Made by a program: the position numbers and the translations under genes. This document shows, in pieces, positions 44,055-54,400 of a DNA stretch of 64,000 nt; position 1 is the stretch's first letter, and each line of letters starts with the position of its first letter. The stretch comes from Aquimarina sp. ERC-38 (GTDB lineage: Bacteria; Bacteroidota; Bacteroidia; Flavobacteriales; Flavobacteriaceae): the NCBI RefSeq assembly GCF_026222555.1, contig NZ_CP098511.1, positions 353,501 through 417,500 of the forward strand. The letters are read 5' to 3'. Under the pieces are notes generated by a model, which was not told the origin of the DNA, made no database searches, and saw nothing but the letters and a program-made list of their open reading frames with translations.

Positions 44055-45881
44055 TTAATGATTTAATTCTTCTTCTTTATCTTGAAGTGGGACTATTTGT
44101 GGTATAAAGTCTTGTCCTGGAATTACATACTCCCCATCTTCATTTGTTTTACTATAGTCATATGCCCAACGATAAACAGATGGAATCTTACCTGGCCAAT
44201 TACCATGAATATGTTCTACCGGAGTAGTCCATTCTAACGTATTTGATTTCCATGGGTTCTGTACTGCTTTTTTACCGTAGAACATAGATCTTATAAAATT
44301 GTACAAGAACAATAATTGACCTGCGGCTGTAATCATAGCGAAGACAGAAATTAATACATTGGTATCTGCCAAATCGTCAAAATACGGAAAATAGCTATTC
44401 GTATAATACCTTCGTGGTAATCCCGCCATGCCTATAAAATGCATTGGAAAAAAAACTCCATAAGCTCCAATAGCCGTTATCCAGAAATGGGCATATCCTA
44501 AGTTTTTATTCATCATTCGCCCGTACATTTTAGGAAACCAATGATATACTCCTGCAAATAATCCGTAAAGTGCAGAAATACCCATTACTAAATGGAAATG
44601 CGCTACTACAAAATAGGTGTCATGTACGTTAATATCCAGCGTACTGTCTCCTAATATTATCCCGGTTAATCCTCCGGTAATAAAAGTAGAAACCAATCCT
44701 ATAGAAAATAACATAGCCGGATTCAATTGTAAATTACCTTTCCAGAGGGTAGTAATATAATTAAAAGCTTTTACTGCGGAAGGAATCGCAATTAATAAGG
44801 TAGTAAAAGTAAATACGGAACCTAAAAATGGATTCATTCCGGAAATAAACATATGATGCCCCCATACAATAGTAGATAAAAAAGCTATTGCCAAAATAGA
44901 TGCAACCATTGCCCTATATCCAAAAATTGGCTTTCTTGCATTTGTAGCAATAATCTCAGAAGTAATTCCTAACGCCGGTAATAATACAATATAAACTTCC
45001 GGGTGTCCTAGAAACCAAAATAAATGTTCGAATAATACCGGTGAACCTCCCTGGTTGTGTAAAACTTCTCCCTGAATGTAAATATCACTCAAGTAAAAAG
45101 AAGTTCCAAAACTTCTATCCATTATTAATAATAATGCAGCAGATAATAATACTGGGAAGGATACTACACCAATAATCGCCGTAACAAAAAATGCCCAAAT
45201 AGTTAAAGGCAAACGAGTCATTGACATTCCTTTGGTACGCAAATTAATAACCGTAACTACGTAATTCAAGGAACCTAACAAGGAGGAGGCTATAAAAATA
45301 GCCATAGATACCAACCACAAGGTCATCCCTAATCCGGAACCACCAATAGCTTGAGGCAAGGCACTTAACGGCGGATAGATTGTCCATCCTGCAGAAGCAG
45401 GCCCTGCTTCAACAAATAATGAGATAACCATGATTACACTACTGGTAAAAAACAACCAATACGATACCATATTTAAAAATCCGGAAGCCATATCCCTTGC
45501 ACCAATTTGCAAAGGAATTAATAAGTTACTAAAAGTACCACTTAGTCCCGCCGTTAAAACAAAGAACACCATGATAGTACCATGAATGGTTACTAAGGCC
45601 AAATAAATACTAGGATCCATTACGCCTTCCGAACCAAATTTACCTAACAAAACCTCAAATATGGTAAATTTATGATCTGGCCATGCTAATTGTAATCGCA
45701 TCAACAACGACATAGCAATACCTATGATACCCATAATCAAACCAGTAACTAAATATTGCTTAGCGATCATTTTATGATCCTGACTGAAAATGTACTTTGT
45801 AATAAATGTTTCTTTGTGGTGATGTGCGTGATCATCGGTATGGTCTTCCGCATGATCAGGTGCATGTGCTATTACTGACAT
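44055..45881 (-). CDS. ctaD: Cytochrome c oxidase subunit I (caa3-type)
   Basis: A 608-aa heme-copper oxidase catalytic subunit with twelve membrane helices. The CuB and heme ligands are present: TIHGTIMVFF (heme a His), WFLGHPEVYIVLLPALG (His-Tyr pair), WGHHMFISG (two CuB His) and VHDTYFVVAHFHLVMG (heme ligands). It reduces oxygen to water and pumps protons in the inner membrane. The N terminus (residues 1-25) is unusually rich in His and Asp (HAPDHAEDHTDDHAHHH). It is the last gene of the actABCDEF-ctaC-ctaD operon, 56 bp after ctaC. Confidence 0.97.
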   Translation of the reverse strand: MSVIAHAPDHAEDHTDDHAHHHKETFITKYIFSQDHKMIAKQYLVTGLIMGIIGIAMSLLMRLQLAWPDHKFTIFEVLLGKFGSEGVMDPSIYLALVTIHGTIMVFFVLTAGLSGTFSNLLIPLQIGARDMASGFLNMVSYWLFFTSSVIMVISLFVEAGPASAGWTIYPPLSALPQAIGGSGLGMTLWLVSMAIFIASSLLGSLNYVVTVINLRTKGMSMTRLPLTIWAFFVTAIIGVVSFPVLLSAALLLIMDRSFGTSFYLSDIYIQGEVLHNQGGSPVLFEHLFWFLGHPEVYIVLLPALGITSEIIATNARKPIFGYRAMVASILAIAFLSTIVWGHHMFISGMNPFLGSVFTFTTLLIAIPSAVKAFNYITTLWKGNLQLNPAMLFSIGLVSTFITGGLTGIILGDSTLDINVHDTYFVVAHFHLVMGISALYGLFAGVYHWFPKMYGRMMNKNLGYAHFWITAIGAYGVFFPMHFIGMAGLPRRYYTNSYFPYFDDLADTNVLISVFAMITAAGQLLFLYNFIRSMFYGKKAVQNPWKSNTLEWTTPVEHIHGNWPGKIPSVYRWAYDYSKTNEDGEYVIPGQDFIPQIVPLQDKEEELNH

Positions 45882-45937
45882 ATCGCTAATTTTTTTTACT
45901 TTAATATACTACTTTTTCTTTTTCTTTCCTAACAAAA

Positions 45938-47014
45938 TTAATTACTTGCTTGCGCAGATAATTCTTCTTTAAACGTTTTTTGTTGCTTCATCCATTCTTC
46001 ATACTCTTCTTCAGATTCAACCACTAACTTCATTTGCATATTATAATGAGAAGCACCACAAATTTTATTACATAACAAGTAGTAATCAAATTCATAAGAT
46101 TCTAAAGGCTCCTCTCCGTTAGCAGTAAGCTCTTTACTTTTTTCTCTTCTAATTTTATTTATAGTAGCAACCTTATCGATCATAAATTCTTTTTCACGCA
46201 TATCTTCGGTAGTAAGTACGGGTGTATATGAAAACTCTGTAATCATTCCCGGCACCACATTCATTTGAGCTCTAAAAAAGGGCATGTAAGCAGAATGTAA
46301 TACATCTTGTGAACGCAATTTAAATATCACTTTTCTTCCTACTGGCAGATGTAATTCATTTGATATTACATCATCGTTTCCGTAGCTATCAGATTCGTCT
46401 ACTCCTAAGGTATTTACCCCCTCGATAAAACGTACGTTTGCTTTTCCTAAAACGTTGTCCGCTCCTGCATAACGGGTTCTCCAATCAAACTGATAAGCGT
46501 ATAATTCTACTATTAACGGATCGCCTTCCTCTTCGTCAATATTCATAATATCCGTCCAGGTAAATAGACCGTAGATAATTAAACCTGCCAATACGATAAC
46601 CGGTATAATAGTCCATATAAATTCTAATTTATCATTATCTGCATAAAATAAAGCTCGGTTTGTTTTTTTTCCTCGGTATTTATACGAGAAAAAGTGTAAT
46701 AAACCTTGAGTGATTATCTGCACAAACATGATTAAAACCATGGATATAAACATCAAATTATCATATTCTGAACCATGTTCTGATGCAGCCTCAGGAAGAA
46801 AAAACGAACGATAGTTTATAAAACAAAAAATCATCAGGGCATACAAGAATATGACGAATCCGAACATCATTTTCCCCTGCCTATTATTATCCTCATCATT
46901 AGCCACTTCAGAATTGTCCGTATTCTTTACTGAAGACAATTTGAATATTTTAGACATTTGCCAGATGGAAATACCTATTAATGCTATTACTACTATTGTT
47001 AAAAATACAGTCAT
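45938..47014 (-). CDS. ctaC: Cytochrome c oxidase subunit II
   Basis: A 358-aa subunit II. An N-terminal helix and a charged loop precede two closer membrane helices (about residues 50-70 and 90-110, then 135-155), and the periplasmic cupredoxin domain binds CuA through CNKICGASHYNM, with the earlier ligand His in VLHSAYMPFFRAQM. YQFDWRTRYAG carries the Trp that receives electrons from cytochrome c. There is no fused cytochrome c domain. An extra membrane helix and acidic loop at the N terminus is a feature of the flavobacterial form. It follows actF by 35 bp. Confidence 0.95.
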   Translation of the reverse strand: MTVFLTIVVIALIGISIWQMSKIFKLSSVKNTDNSEVANDEDNNRQGKMMFGFVIFLYALMIFCFINYRSFFLPEAASEHGSEYDNLMFISMVLIMFVQIITQGLLHFFSYKYRGKKTNRALFYADNDKLEFIWTIIPVIVLAGLIIYGLFTWTDIMNIDEEEGDPLIVELYAYQFDWRTRYAGADNVLGKANVRFIEGVNTLGVDESDSYGNDDVISNELHLPVGRKVIFKLRSQDVLHSAYMPFFRAQMNVVPGMITEFSYTPVLTTEDMREKEFMIDKVATINKIRREKSKELTANGEEPLESYEFDYYLLCNKICGASHYNMQMKLVVESEEEYEEWMKQQKTFKEELSAQASN

Positions 47015-47049
47015 TTTATAAAACTCCTTTTTTTGCCTTTATACTTTTA

Positions 47050-48450
47050 TTAATAATGGAAATGCTTACTTTCTTCTATAAACGGATTTCCTTTTGCTAA
47101 TAATGGTGCCTTAGTTAACGCTGAAAATACGATAAACAAAAATAATCCTAAGAATAATAATACCGCACTTACCTCAGGTAAACCGATAAACCAGGATTCT
47201 CCTACGGTTGCAGGCATCACCATGTTGTATACGTCTATATAATGACCGCAAAGTATCACTACTCCTGCCATTACTACAAACCAATTGATTCTTTTAAAAT
47301 CACTATTCATCAATAATAGTAATGGAAATAAGAAATTCATAACTAACATACCAAAAAACGGCAGCTTATAATCTTCTATTCGTGTTATATAATAGGTTAC
47401 TTCTTCAGGAATATTAGAATACCAGATCAGCATAAATTGAGAGAACCATAAATAGGTCCAGAAGATGCTAATACCAAACATAAATTTTGCCAGGTCATGA
47501 ATATGACTATTATTTACAAAATCTAAATATCCTTTGGACTTCAAGTAAATGGTAATCAATGCTATTACTGTAATTCCGGAAACAAACAGACTGGCAAAAA
47601 CATACCATCCGAACAAGGTACTAAACCAATGCGGATCAAAACTCATGATCCAATCCCATGACATCATAGATTCTGTATAAATAAAAAATACAAGAAAACC
47701 CGCGGCAATCTTAAAACTCTTTTTATACCAGACATTACCAGCACTATCTTCGTCCTGCTTTCTAGAATACTTTACTGCAAAATGACGGTAGATGCACCAT
47801 CCGGCCAAAAAGATAGCAGCTCTTATTACTAACCCTGTTCCGTTAAGCCAACCTGATTTTCCTTGTATCAATTCATCATGTGCTACTACTTCCGGGTCTG
47901 CCCAAACGAATAAGTGGTTTATATGAAAACCGGATAAAGCTAAAATTACAAACATGATAATACCTCCGGGTAATAAATAAGCGGTTATCGCTTCCATAAT
48001 CCGAAACAATACCGGAGACCAACCTGCCTGAGCGGCAAACTGTATTGCATAAAAGACTAATACTCCTAAGGCAATCATAAAGAAAAAGAAGGCAGCTATA
48101 TACAAAGAAGCCCAGGGTCTATTCTGCAATTGGTGTAGGATATGTTCGTAATGCTCATCTTCGCCATGTGCATCTTTTTGATTATCATTAGCGGCTTTAT
48201 GAGTATTTCCTTCAAAGGCACCATTTGGTTTTACATCATCATGCACAACCGCATCTGTTTTTGCATGATTTTCTACCTTACCAAGGGCAACTGGTGCATG
48301 ATCATCTGCATGTCCGTCATGAGACGCCATAATTTCTTTAACATCCTCAATAGAACTGGGGGCAGCAATAAACCCTGCTATTAAACCAATTGCTCCAACA
48401 ACTACTAAGATGATGGAAAATAATTTTATTTTACTAGATATCGTATACAT
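47050..48450 (-). CDS. actF: Alternative complex III subunit ActF (quinol:cytochrome c oxidoreductase)
   Basis: A 466-aa membrane protein with about ten helices, a member of the ActC/ActF-related family of alternative complex III. The N-terminal helix (about residues 9-29) is followed by a His/Asp-rich loop (about 40-105) with DGHADDHAPV and HGEDEHYEHILHQ, then RPWASLYIAAFFFFMIALGVLVFYA and WSPVLFRIMEAITAYLLPGG. ActF is thought to support quinol binding or proton movement in the inner membrane. It is in the conserved position after actE and before the oxidase subunits. Confidence 0.93.
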   Translation of the reverse strand: MYTISSKIKLFSIILVVVGAIGLIAGFIAAPSSIEDVKEIMASHDGHADDHAPVALGKVENHAKTDAVVHDDVKPNGAFEGNTHKAANDNQKDAHGEDEHYEHILHQLQNRPWASLYIAAFFFFMIALGVLVFYAIQFAAQAGWSPVLFRIMEAITAYLLPGGIIMFVILALSGFHINHLFVWADPEVVAHDELIQGKSGWLNGTGLVIRAAIFLAGWCIYRHFAVKYSRKQDEDSAGNVWYKKSFKIAAGFLVFFIYTESMMSWDWIMSFDPHWFSTLFGWYVFASLFVSGITVIALITIYLKSKGYLDFVNNSHIHDLAKFMFGISIFWTYLWFSQFMLIWYSNIPEEVTYYITRIEDYKLPFFGMLVMNFLFPLLLLMNSDFKRINWFVVMAGVVILCGHYIDVYNMVMPATVGESWFIGLPEVSAVLLFLGLFLFIVFSALTKAPLLAKGNPFIEESKHFHY

Positions 48451-48475
48451 AAGATATATATCGTTGAGCTAACTA

Positions 48476-49183
48476 TTATTTAGATGTTGTTTTTGATTCG
48501 TTTGCAGCTTCTTCAAGATCGTCTACATTCTTTGAATTAATAGGGGGGCTCATTTTTTTAAGTCCTTCCTGATCTACAGATACTGAATCAATGGTATTCT
48601 TTATTTTATCGTCTTCTCTAGGAGTTTTACCTTCTAAATCTGCCTTTAATTTTTCTACATAAGCAACAATTTGCCAACGTTCTTTTTCATTCGTTTGAGA
48701 AGCATAAGATCCCATAGAATTGATACCATGATACATCACATGATAAATACTACCTTCGGTAATTGCTCTTCCCTGATCATCATAACTCGGTACACCTAGT
48801 ATTTTCTCCGTTTCTACCAGGTATCCCTTACCGTTCCCTTTTGCACCATGACAAATAGCACAATAGATATTATACAATTGTCCGCCTTCCGCTAAATTAT
48901 CTTCGGTATATTTAATAGGGTTTTTAAGACTTGCTTTAGCAGCCTGATACCCTTCTGCTGAGTCCGGATAATCATAAGGTAACCAATCACGAGGTACAGA
49001 ACCTTCTACCGGTAACTTAGCTTCTTGTTCATTTTCAAAAACCTCATATTCGCCATAAGCCTCATATCCTACCGGACGATACATATTAGGCATATATTGA
49101 ATATTCCTATCATTACTGTCCTTACAAGAAACTGCAAACACTAGTATTAAGAGAAATGCGATATTATAAGTTATATTCTTCAT
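48476..49183 (-). CDS. actE: Alternative complex III subunit ActE, monoheme cytochrome c lipoprotein
   Basis: A 235-aa protein. The lipobox FAVSC places a lipid-bearing Cys at residue 20. The cytochrome c domain has one heme-binding site, CAICHGAKGNGKG, with the distal Met in INSMGSYASQ. The C-terminal 45 residues are charged and probably disordered. ActE is the periplasmic electron carrier of the complex that hands electrons on to the oxidase. It lies 6 bp after actD. Confidence 0.94.
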   Translation of the reverse strand: MKNITYNIAFLLILVFAVSCKDSNDRNIQYMPNMYRPVGYEAYGEYEVFENEQEAKLPVEGSVPRDWLPYDYPDSAEGYQAAKASLKNPIKYTEDNLAEGGQLYNIYCAICHGAKGNGKGYLVETEKILGVPSYDDQGRAITEGSIYHVMYHGINSMGSYASQTNEKERWQIVAYVEKLKADLEGKTPREDDKIKNTIDSVSVDQEGLKKMSPPINSKNVDDLEEAANESKTTSK

Positions 49184-49189
49184 TATTTT

Positions 49190-49729
49190 CTAATGCTTAT
49201 CTTCTTGCTTTGTTACCACTTTGATTTCTACTGCTCCGGTATCACTTAGGAACTCCGTCAACTTATTTACGTCATGATTTGCTGCATCCACTTCCATTAA
49301 AAAATGATCATCAGTAGTACGAACATCCGGATTTTCTGCTTTTTTAAACGGCCATAACTTACTTCGCATATAGAATGTAATTACCATTAAGTGCGCCGCA
49401 AAAAACACCGTTAATTCAAACATAATTGGTACAAAGGCCGGCATATTTTCTAAAAAACTAAAACTTGGTTTCCCTCCAATGTTTTGAGGCCAATCTTCAA
49501 TCATAATATAATTCATCATCGTAATAGCCACAGTCAAACCAACACAACCGTATAAGAAAGCGGTAATTGCTAACCGCGTATGTGGTAAGCCCATTGCTTT
49601 ATCCAAACCATGAACCGGAAATGGAGTAAACACTTCTTCAATATGATAGTGTTCCGCACGAACTTTTTTAACGGCATCCATCAGGATATCGTCGTCTATA
49701 TATAATGCATGTATCACTGTAGATGCCAT
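49190..49729 (-). CDS. actD: Alternative complex III subunit ActD (DUF3341)
   Basis: A 179-aa protein with two membrane helices (about residues 58-78 and 95-120) and cytoplasmic ends. The DUF3341 pattern is clear: HYHIEEVFTPFPVHGLDKAMGLPHTRLA and FELTVFFAAHLMVITFYMRSKLWP, and later FLMEVDAANHD. ActD is a small structural subunit. It starts 4 bp after actC ends, indicating coupled expression. Confidence 0.95.
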   Translation of the reverse strand: MASTVIHALYIDDDILMDAVKKVRAEHYHIEEVFTPFPVHGLDKAMGLPHTRLAITAFLYGCVGLTVAITMMNYIMIEDWPQNIGGKPSFSFLENMPAFVPIMFELTVFFAAHLMVITFYMRSKLWPFKKAENPDVRTTDDHFLMEVDAANHDVNKLTEFLSDTGAVEIKVVTKQEDKH

Positions 49730-49733
49730 ACTC

Positions 49734-51461
49734 TTAATTATTATTTTTTAAATTTTGTGCTTGTCCTGCCCAATCATCTCGTTGTGCCCTTCCCGGAAAT
49801 GATCCGGTTATTGCGTCTAATAACCTATATTCGGTGGCTGTCATTCGACTTACCTGACCGTAGGTATAAATACCTAACTCGTTTAATTTAACTTCCATTA
49901 CCGGACCTACTCCATTGATTACTTTTAAATCATCGGCTGTGTGCATCGTAGGATCATACGTACCCACATTCTGTAATAAAGTCTGGACGTTTGCATCCTT
50001 TTCTTCTGAACTTAACTCCTGTACAATAGCTTCTGAAGAAACCGTAGCTCTTCCTTTTGGTAATTCGTCTCTATGATCTTTACCGGCTTCTCTCAACTTT
50101 TTATATTTTTCTCCGGAAGATTTTAATATGGATTTTACTTCTGCCTGTGCTATCACCGGAAAGGTTCTGGCATATAACAGGAATAAAACAAAGAAGAAGC
50201 CGATGGTGCCAATAAAGATACCAATATCTACAAAAGTAGGAGAGAACATTGTCCAAGAAGAAGGTAAGTAATCCCTATGTAGCGAAGTAACAATAATTAC
50301 AAAACGCTCAAACCACATTCCTATGTTTACCACAATAGAAATTATAAAGGAGAACATAATACTTCTTCTTAATTTTGGGAACCACATAAACTGTGGTGAA
50401 AATACGTTACAAGTCATCATTGCCCAATATGCCCACCAGTAAGGTCCTGTAGCCCGGTTAAGGAATGCATACTGTTCGTACTCTACTCCGGAGTACCAGG
50501 CAATAAATAATTCGGTTATATAGGCAACTCCAACAATAGAACCCGTAATCATAATTACAATATTCATTAATTCTATATGTTGAATGGTAATATAATTTTC
50601 CAGATTTGATACTTTACGCATGATAATTAAAAGCGTGTTTACCATTGCAAATCCCGAAAAAATTGCCCCGGCCACAAAATAAGGCGGAAATATCGTTGTA
50701 TGCCATCCAGGAATAACTGAAGTCGCAAAATCAAAGGATACAATAGTATGTACGGAAAGTACTAAAGGTGTTGCTAATCCTGCAAGTACCAGAGATACTT
50801 CTTCAAAACGTTGCCAATCTTTAGCTCTTCCGCTCCAACCAAAAGAAAGTAAACTGTAAATTTTCTTATTAAATGGTGTTATTGCCCGATCTCGAATCAT
50901 AGCAAAATCAGGTAACAATCCTGTCCACCAGAAAACCAGGGAAACCGATAAATACGTAGAAATTGCGAATACATCCCAAAGTAACGGAGAATTAAAATTC
51001 ACCCATAATGAACCAAACTGATTAGGAATTGGTAATACCCAATAAGCTAACCAGGGTCGACCCATGTGGATAATCGGAAATAAACCTGCTTGGATTACTG
51101 AGAAAATAGTCATTGCTTCTGCAGAACGGTTAATTGCCATTCTCCACTTTTGACGGAACAATAATAGTACTGCTGAAATTAAAGTACCTGCGTGTCCGAT
51201 ACCTACCCACCATACAAAGTTGGTAATATCCCAGGCCCAACCAACGGTTTTATTAAGTCCCCATACACCAATACCTGTAGCAACAGTGTAGGTTATACAG
51301 CCTAATCCCCATAAGAAAGCAATAAGTGCGATAGAAAATACAATCCACCATGATTTATTAGCTTTACCTTCTACCGGGGCAGCCACATCAATCGTAACAT
51401 CGTGGTAAGTTTTATTCCCGGTAACTAAAGGCTTTCGTATAGGTGCTTCGTAATGAGACAT
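49734..51461 (-). CDS. actC: Alternative complex III subunit ActC (NrfD-like) with C-terminal HhH domain
   Basis: A 575-aa NrfD/PsrC-like subunit with about ten membrane helices, including GVWGLNKTVGWAWDITNFVWWVGIGHAGTLISA and the conserved PLLWDVFAISTYLSVSLVFWW. It forms the quinol site with ActB and ActF. After the last helix (about residue 440) comes a charged linker and then, at about residues 506-570, a helix-hairpin-helix domain (DDLKVINGVGPVMEVKLNELGI, ending DDWAGQAQNL). That domain resembles the H3TH/Rap-L21-like domain also found appended to NuoE and to ribosomal L21 in some bacteria. Such an extension is unusual for ActC. Confidence 0.93.
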   Translation of the reverse strand: MSHYEAPIRKPLVTGNKTYHDVTIDVAAPVEGKANKSWWIVFSIALIAFLWGLGCITYTVATGIGVWGLNKTVGWAWDITNFVWWVGIGHAGTLISAVLLLFRQKWRMAINRSAEAMTIFSVIQAGLFPIIHMGRPWLAYWVLPIPNQFGSLWVNFNSPLLWDVFAISTYLSVSLVFWWTGLLPDFAMIRDRAITPFNKKIYSLLSFGWSGRAKDWQRFEEVSLVLAGLATPLVLSVHTIVSFDFATSVIPGWHTTIFPPYFVAGAIFSGFAMVNTLLIIMRKVSNLENYITIQHIELMNIVIMITGSIVGVAYITELFIAWYSGVEYEQYAFLNRATGPYWWAYWAMMTCNVFSPQFMWFPKLRRSIMFSFIISIVVNIGMWFERFVIIVTSLHRDYLPSSWTMFSPTFVDIGIFIGTIGFFFVLFLLYARTFPVIAQAEVKSILKSSGEKYKKLREAGKDHRDELPKGRATVSSEAIVQELSSEEKDANVQTLLQNVGTYDPTMHTADDLKVINGVGPVMEVKLNELGIYTYGQVSRMTATEYRLLDAITGSFPGRAQRDDWAGQAQNLKNNN

Positions 51462-51499
51462 ATCCTTTATAATTGATTTTTATTCTTTTATTTATTAAA

Positions 51500-54400
51500 T
51501 TAAGCTTTGCTGGTATTTCTAACCTTAGTCTGATAGATTACGTTAGGCTTTGTACCCACATGCTCTAATAAGTGATACATTCGATCATCATTCTTTAAAG
51601 CGTATACTTCACTTTCTTTATCATTGATATCTCCAAAAACCATAGCATTAGAAGGACATGCATTAGAACAAGCGGTTTGAAATGCTTCGTCTGCTACCGG
51701 TTCTCCTGCCAGCTTCGCATCTAAGATGGTCTTTTGTGTCATTTGAATACATAGCGAACACTTTTCCATGACCCCTCTTGAGCGTACCGTTACATCCGGA
51801 TTAATAACCATTCGTCCTAAATCATTATTCATATGGAAATCAAACTCATCGTTTTGATTATATAAGAACCAATTAAAACGTCTCACTTTATAAGGACAGT
51901 TATTTGCACAATACCTGGTACCTACACATCTATTGTACGTCATGTGATTTTGACCCTGACGACCATGAGCAGAAGCTGCTACCGGACATACAGTTTCACA
52001 AGGAGCATGGTTACAATGTTGACACATCACCGGCTGAAATACTACCTGCGGATTATCGTCAGGCACTTCCATTTCGGCAAACTCTGATAACGAACTTCCT
52101 AAACCGGACATCTCTTCTTTTTTAGTGTCGTCTAAGTTAAATTCATCTTCAGAAGAGTAGTATCTATCAATACGTAACCAGTGCATATCCCTGGATTTAC
52201 GCACCTCTTCTTTTCCTACTACCGGTACGTTATTCTCGGCATGACAGGCAATCACACAAGCGCCACAACCTGTACAAGCATTTAAATCTATTGAAAGATT
52301 AAAATGATGTCCTACGGAGCGATCAAATTCATCCCATAAATCTACTTCGGGTGAAGTTACTTCAAATTCAATATGATTCTTGCTTACTTCCGGCATTACA
52401 TTCCAATACGCTTTATCTTTCGTATTGAAAACTTCTAGGGTAGTTTCTTTGACAATGTCACCTCTACCCATCAGGGTATTATGCAATTGTACACAAGCAA
52501 ATTCATGAGTACCTTCTGCTACAGTTATCTGCGCAGCTTGTACGTCTCTAAAATCTTTATATAAAGGATAGGCATTGACTCCTACCTGCATTACTTCTTT
52601 TAATCCTTCTTTTTTACCATAACCTAGTGCTAATCCGGCTGAACCCTTAGCTTGACCCGGTTGAATAATTACCGGTACGGTTACAGAAGTTCCGCTAACG
52701 GTTACCGTAGCATAACTTCCATTTAAGGCTCCATTAGCCACATTTTCATTCTCCAGGCCTAGAGTTTCTGCATCTGCAGAAGATAGCGTTAAGTAGTTGT
52801 CCCAGGAAGTTCGGGTAATAGGATCCGGCATTTCCTGTAACCAGGGATTATTCGCCTGTTGTCCGTCACCCAAAGATGTTTTGGTATATAAAGTCAACTC
52901 TATATTCCCTAATTTTTTAGCACCACCTAATCTTCTTAATGCTCCGTTTACATCCGGATTTCGGTTGACCACCGTAGCAAGAGGTGCTTCTGTATTTGTA
53001 GCTTCTTCGCTACTATTATTACTAGTTTCAGCAGGAATAACTTCGGATTGCGGAGTAATTAGTGTTGCAGAAGTATTACTTTTAAAAACACCGTCTTGTA
53101 AAGCCTGACTCCAGGAACCTCCTCCTAAAATACTATTCCAGCTATTTTTAATATAATCATTATAACTTATGGATTTATCCGTCCATTTAAGCAAACAATC
53201 CTGAAATTGCCTAGTATCAAATAACGGACGAATAGTAGGCTGTACCAAACTATAAGATCCTTTCTTAAACTCTACATCACCCCAAGATTCTAAATAATGA
53301 GGAGTGGTTGCTATGTACTGACATAGGGACGATGTTTCATCCTTAAACATACTAAACGCCACAGATAGTCCTACCTTACCCATACCAGTTTTAAATTCTG
53401 TAGCATTGGGCAAGGAATATACCGGATTAACGCCAGCAATAAATAAGGCTCCAATAGCTCCGGAGTTCATCTCTTTAACTAATTGCTTCACTCTATTAGC
53501 ATTTCCCTGTCGAGTGAGCTTAGGCGTATCCTGATTAAAAGCCCGGCTATTAATAGCTTTATTAATTGCTAAAACTAATAACTGCGCATCCGTGTCCTGT
53601 AAACCCGTTACTACCAACGCATTTCTGCCGGCTTTTTTAATATATTTAGCAGTATCTACTACTTCTTTATCTAAGTTTCCGTCTAATGCTCCTTTGCTAC
53701 CCGCCCCGGTAATATAAGTATAAAGCGCCGCTAAAACTTGCTTTTGCTGCGTAGGCGTTGCCTGTATTCTTTTATCCGCATTAGCTCCACTTAAGGTCAT
53801 ATTTGCCTCAAACTGAATATGCTTGGACATTTTACCATTTCTAGGAACCTTTCCTTGAGAATATCCGGACTTATAGCCACCTCCCTGCCAATCTCCGATA
53901 AAATCCGCCCCTACACTTACAATAGTTTGTGCTTTGGAAAAATCGTAGTCAGCTAGCCCCCGAACTCCATACATTTGTTCATATGCGTCTATTGCTTCCG
54001 TATATGAAACCGCATCATAAATTACATGTTCAACATTCGTATATCGATTGCTAAACTCAGCAACTAATTTGGCTGTAGAAGGACTTGCAAAAGTCGGAGT
54101 TAAGAAGACAATTTTCTTACCCCCTAATCCGGTTAATTTTGCACGTATTTCTCTATCAAGAGTATTCCAATCGGTTTCTTTACCTTCTTTTAATGGCGTT
54201 CTTAATCGGGTATTATCGTATAATCCAAGTACGGAGGCATGAACTCTTGCATTAGCTTCGCCACTATCCGTAGCACGATCATTACTTTCTATTTTAATAG
54301 GCCTGCCTTCTCTGGTTTTAACCAAAACACTGGCAAAATCAAATCCGTCTGCTATAGTGGTTGCGTAATAATTAGCAATACCAGGCACAATCCGCTCCGG

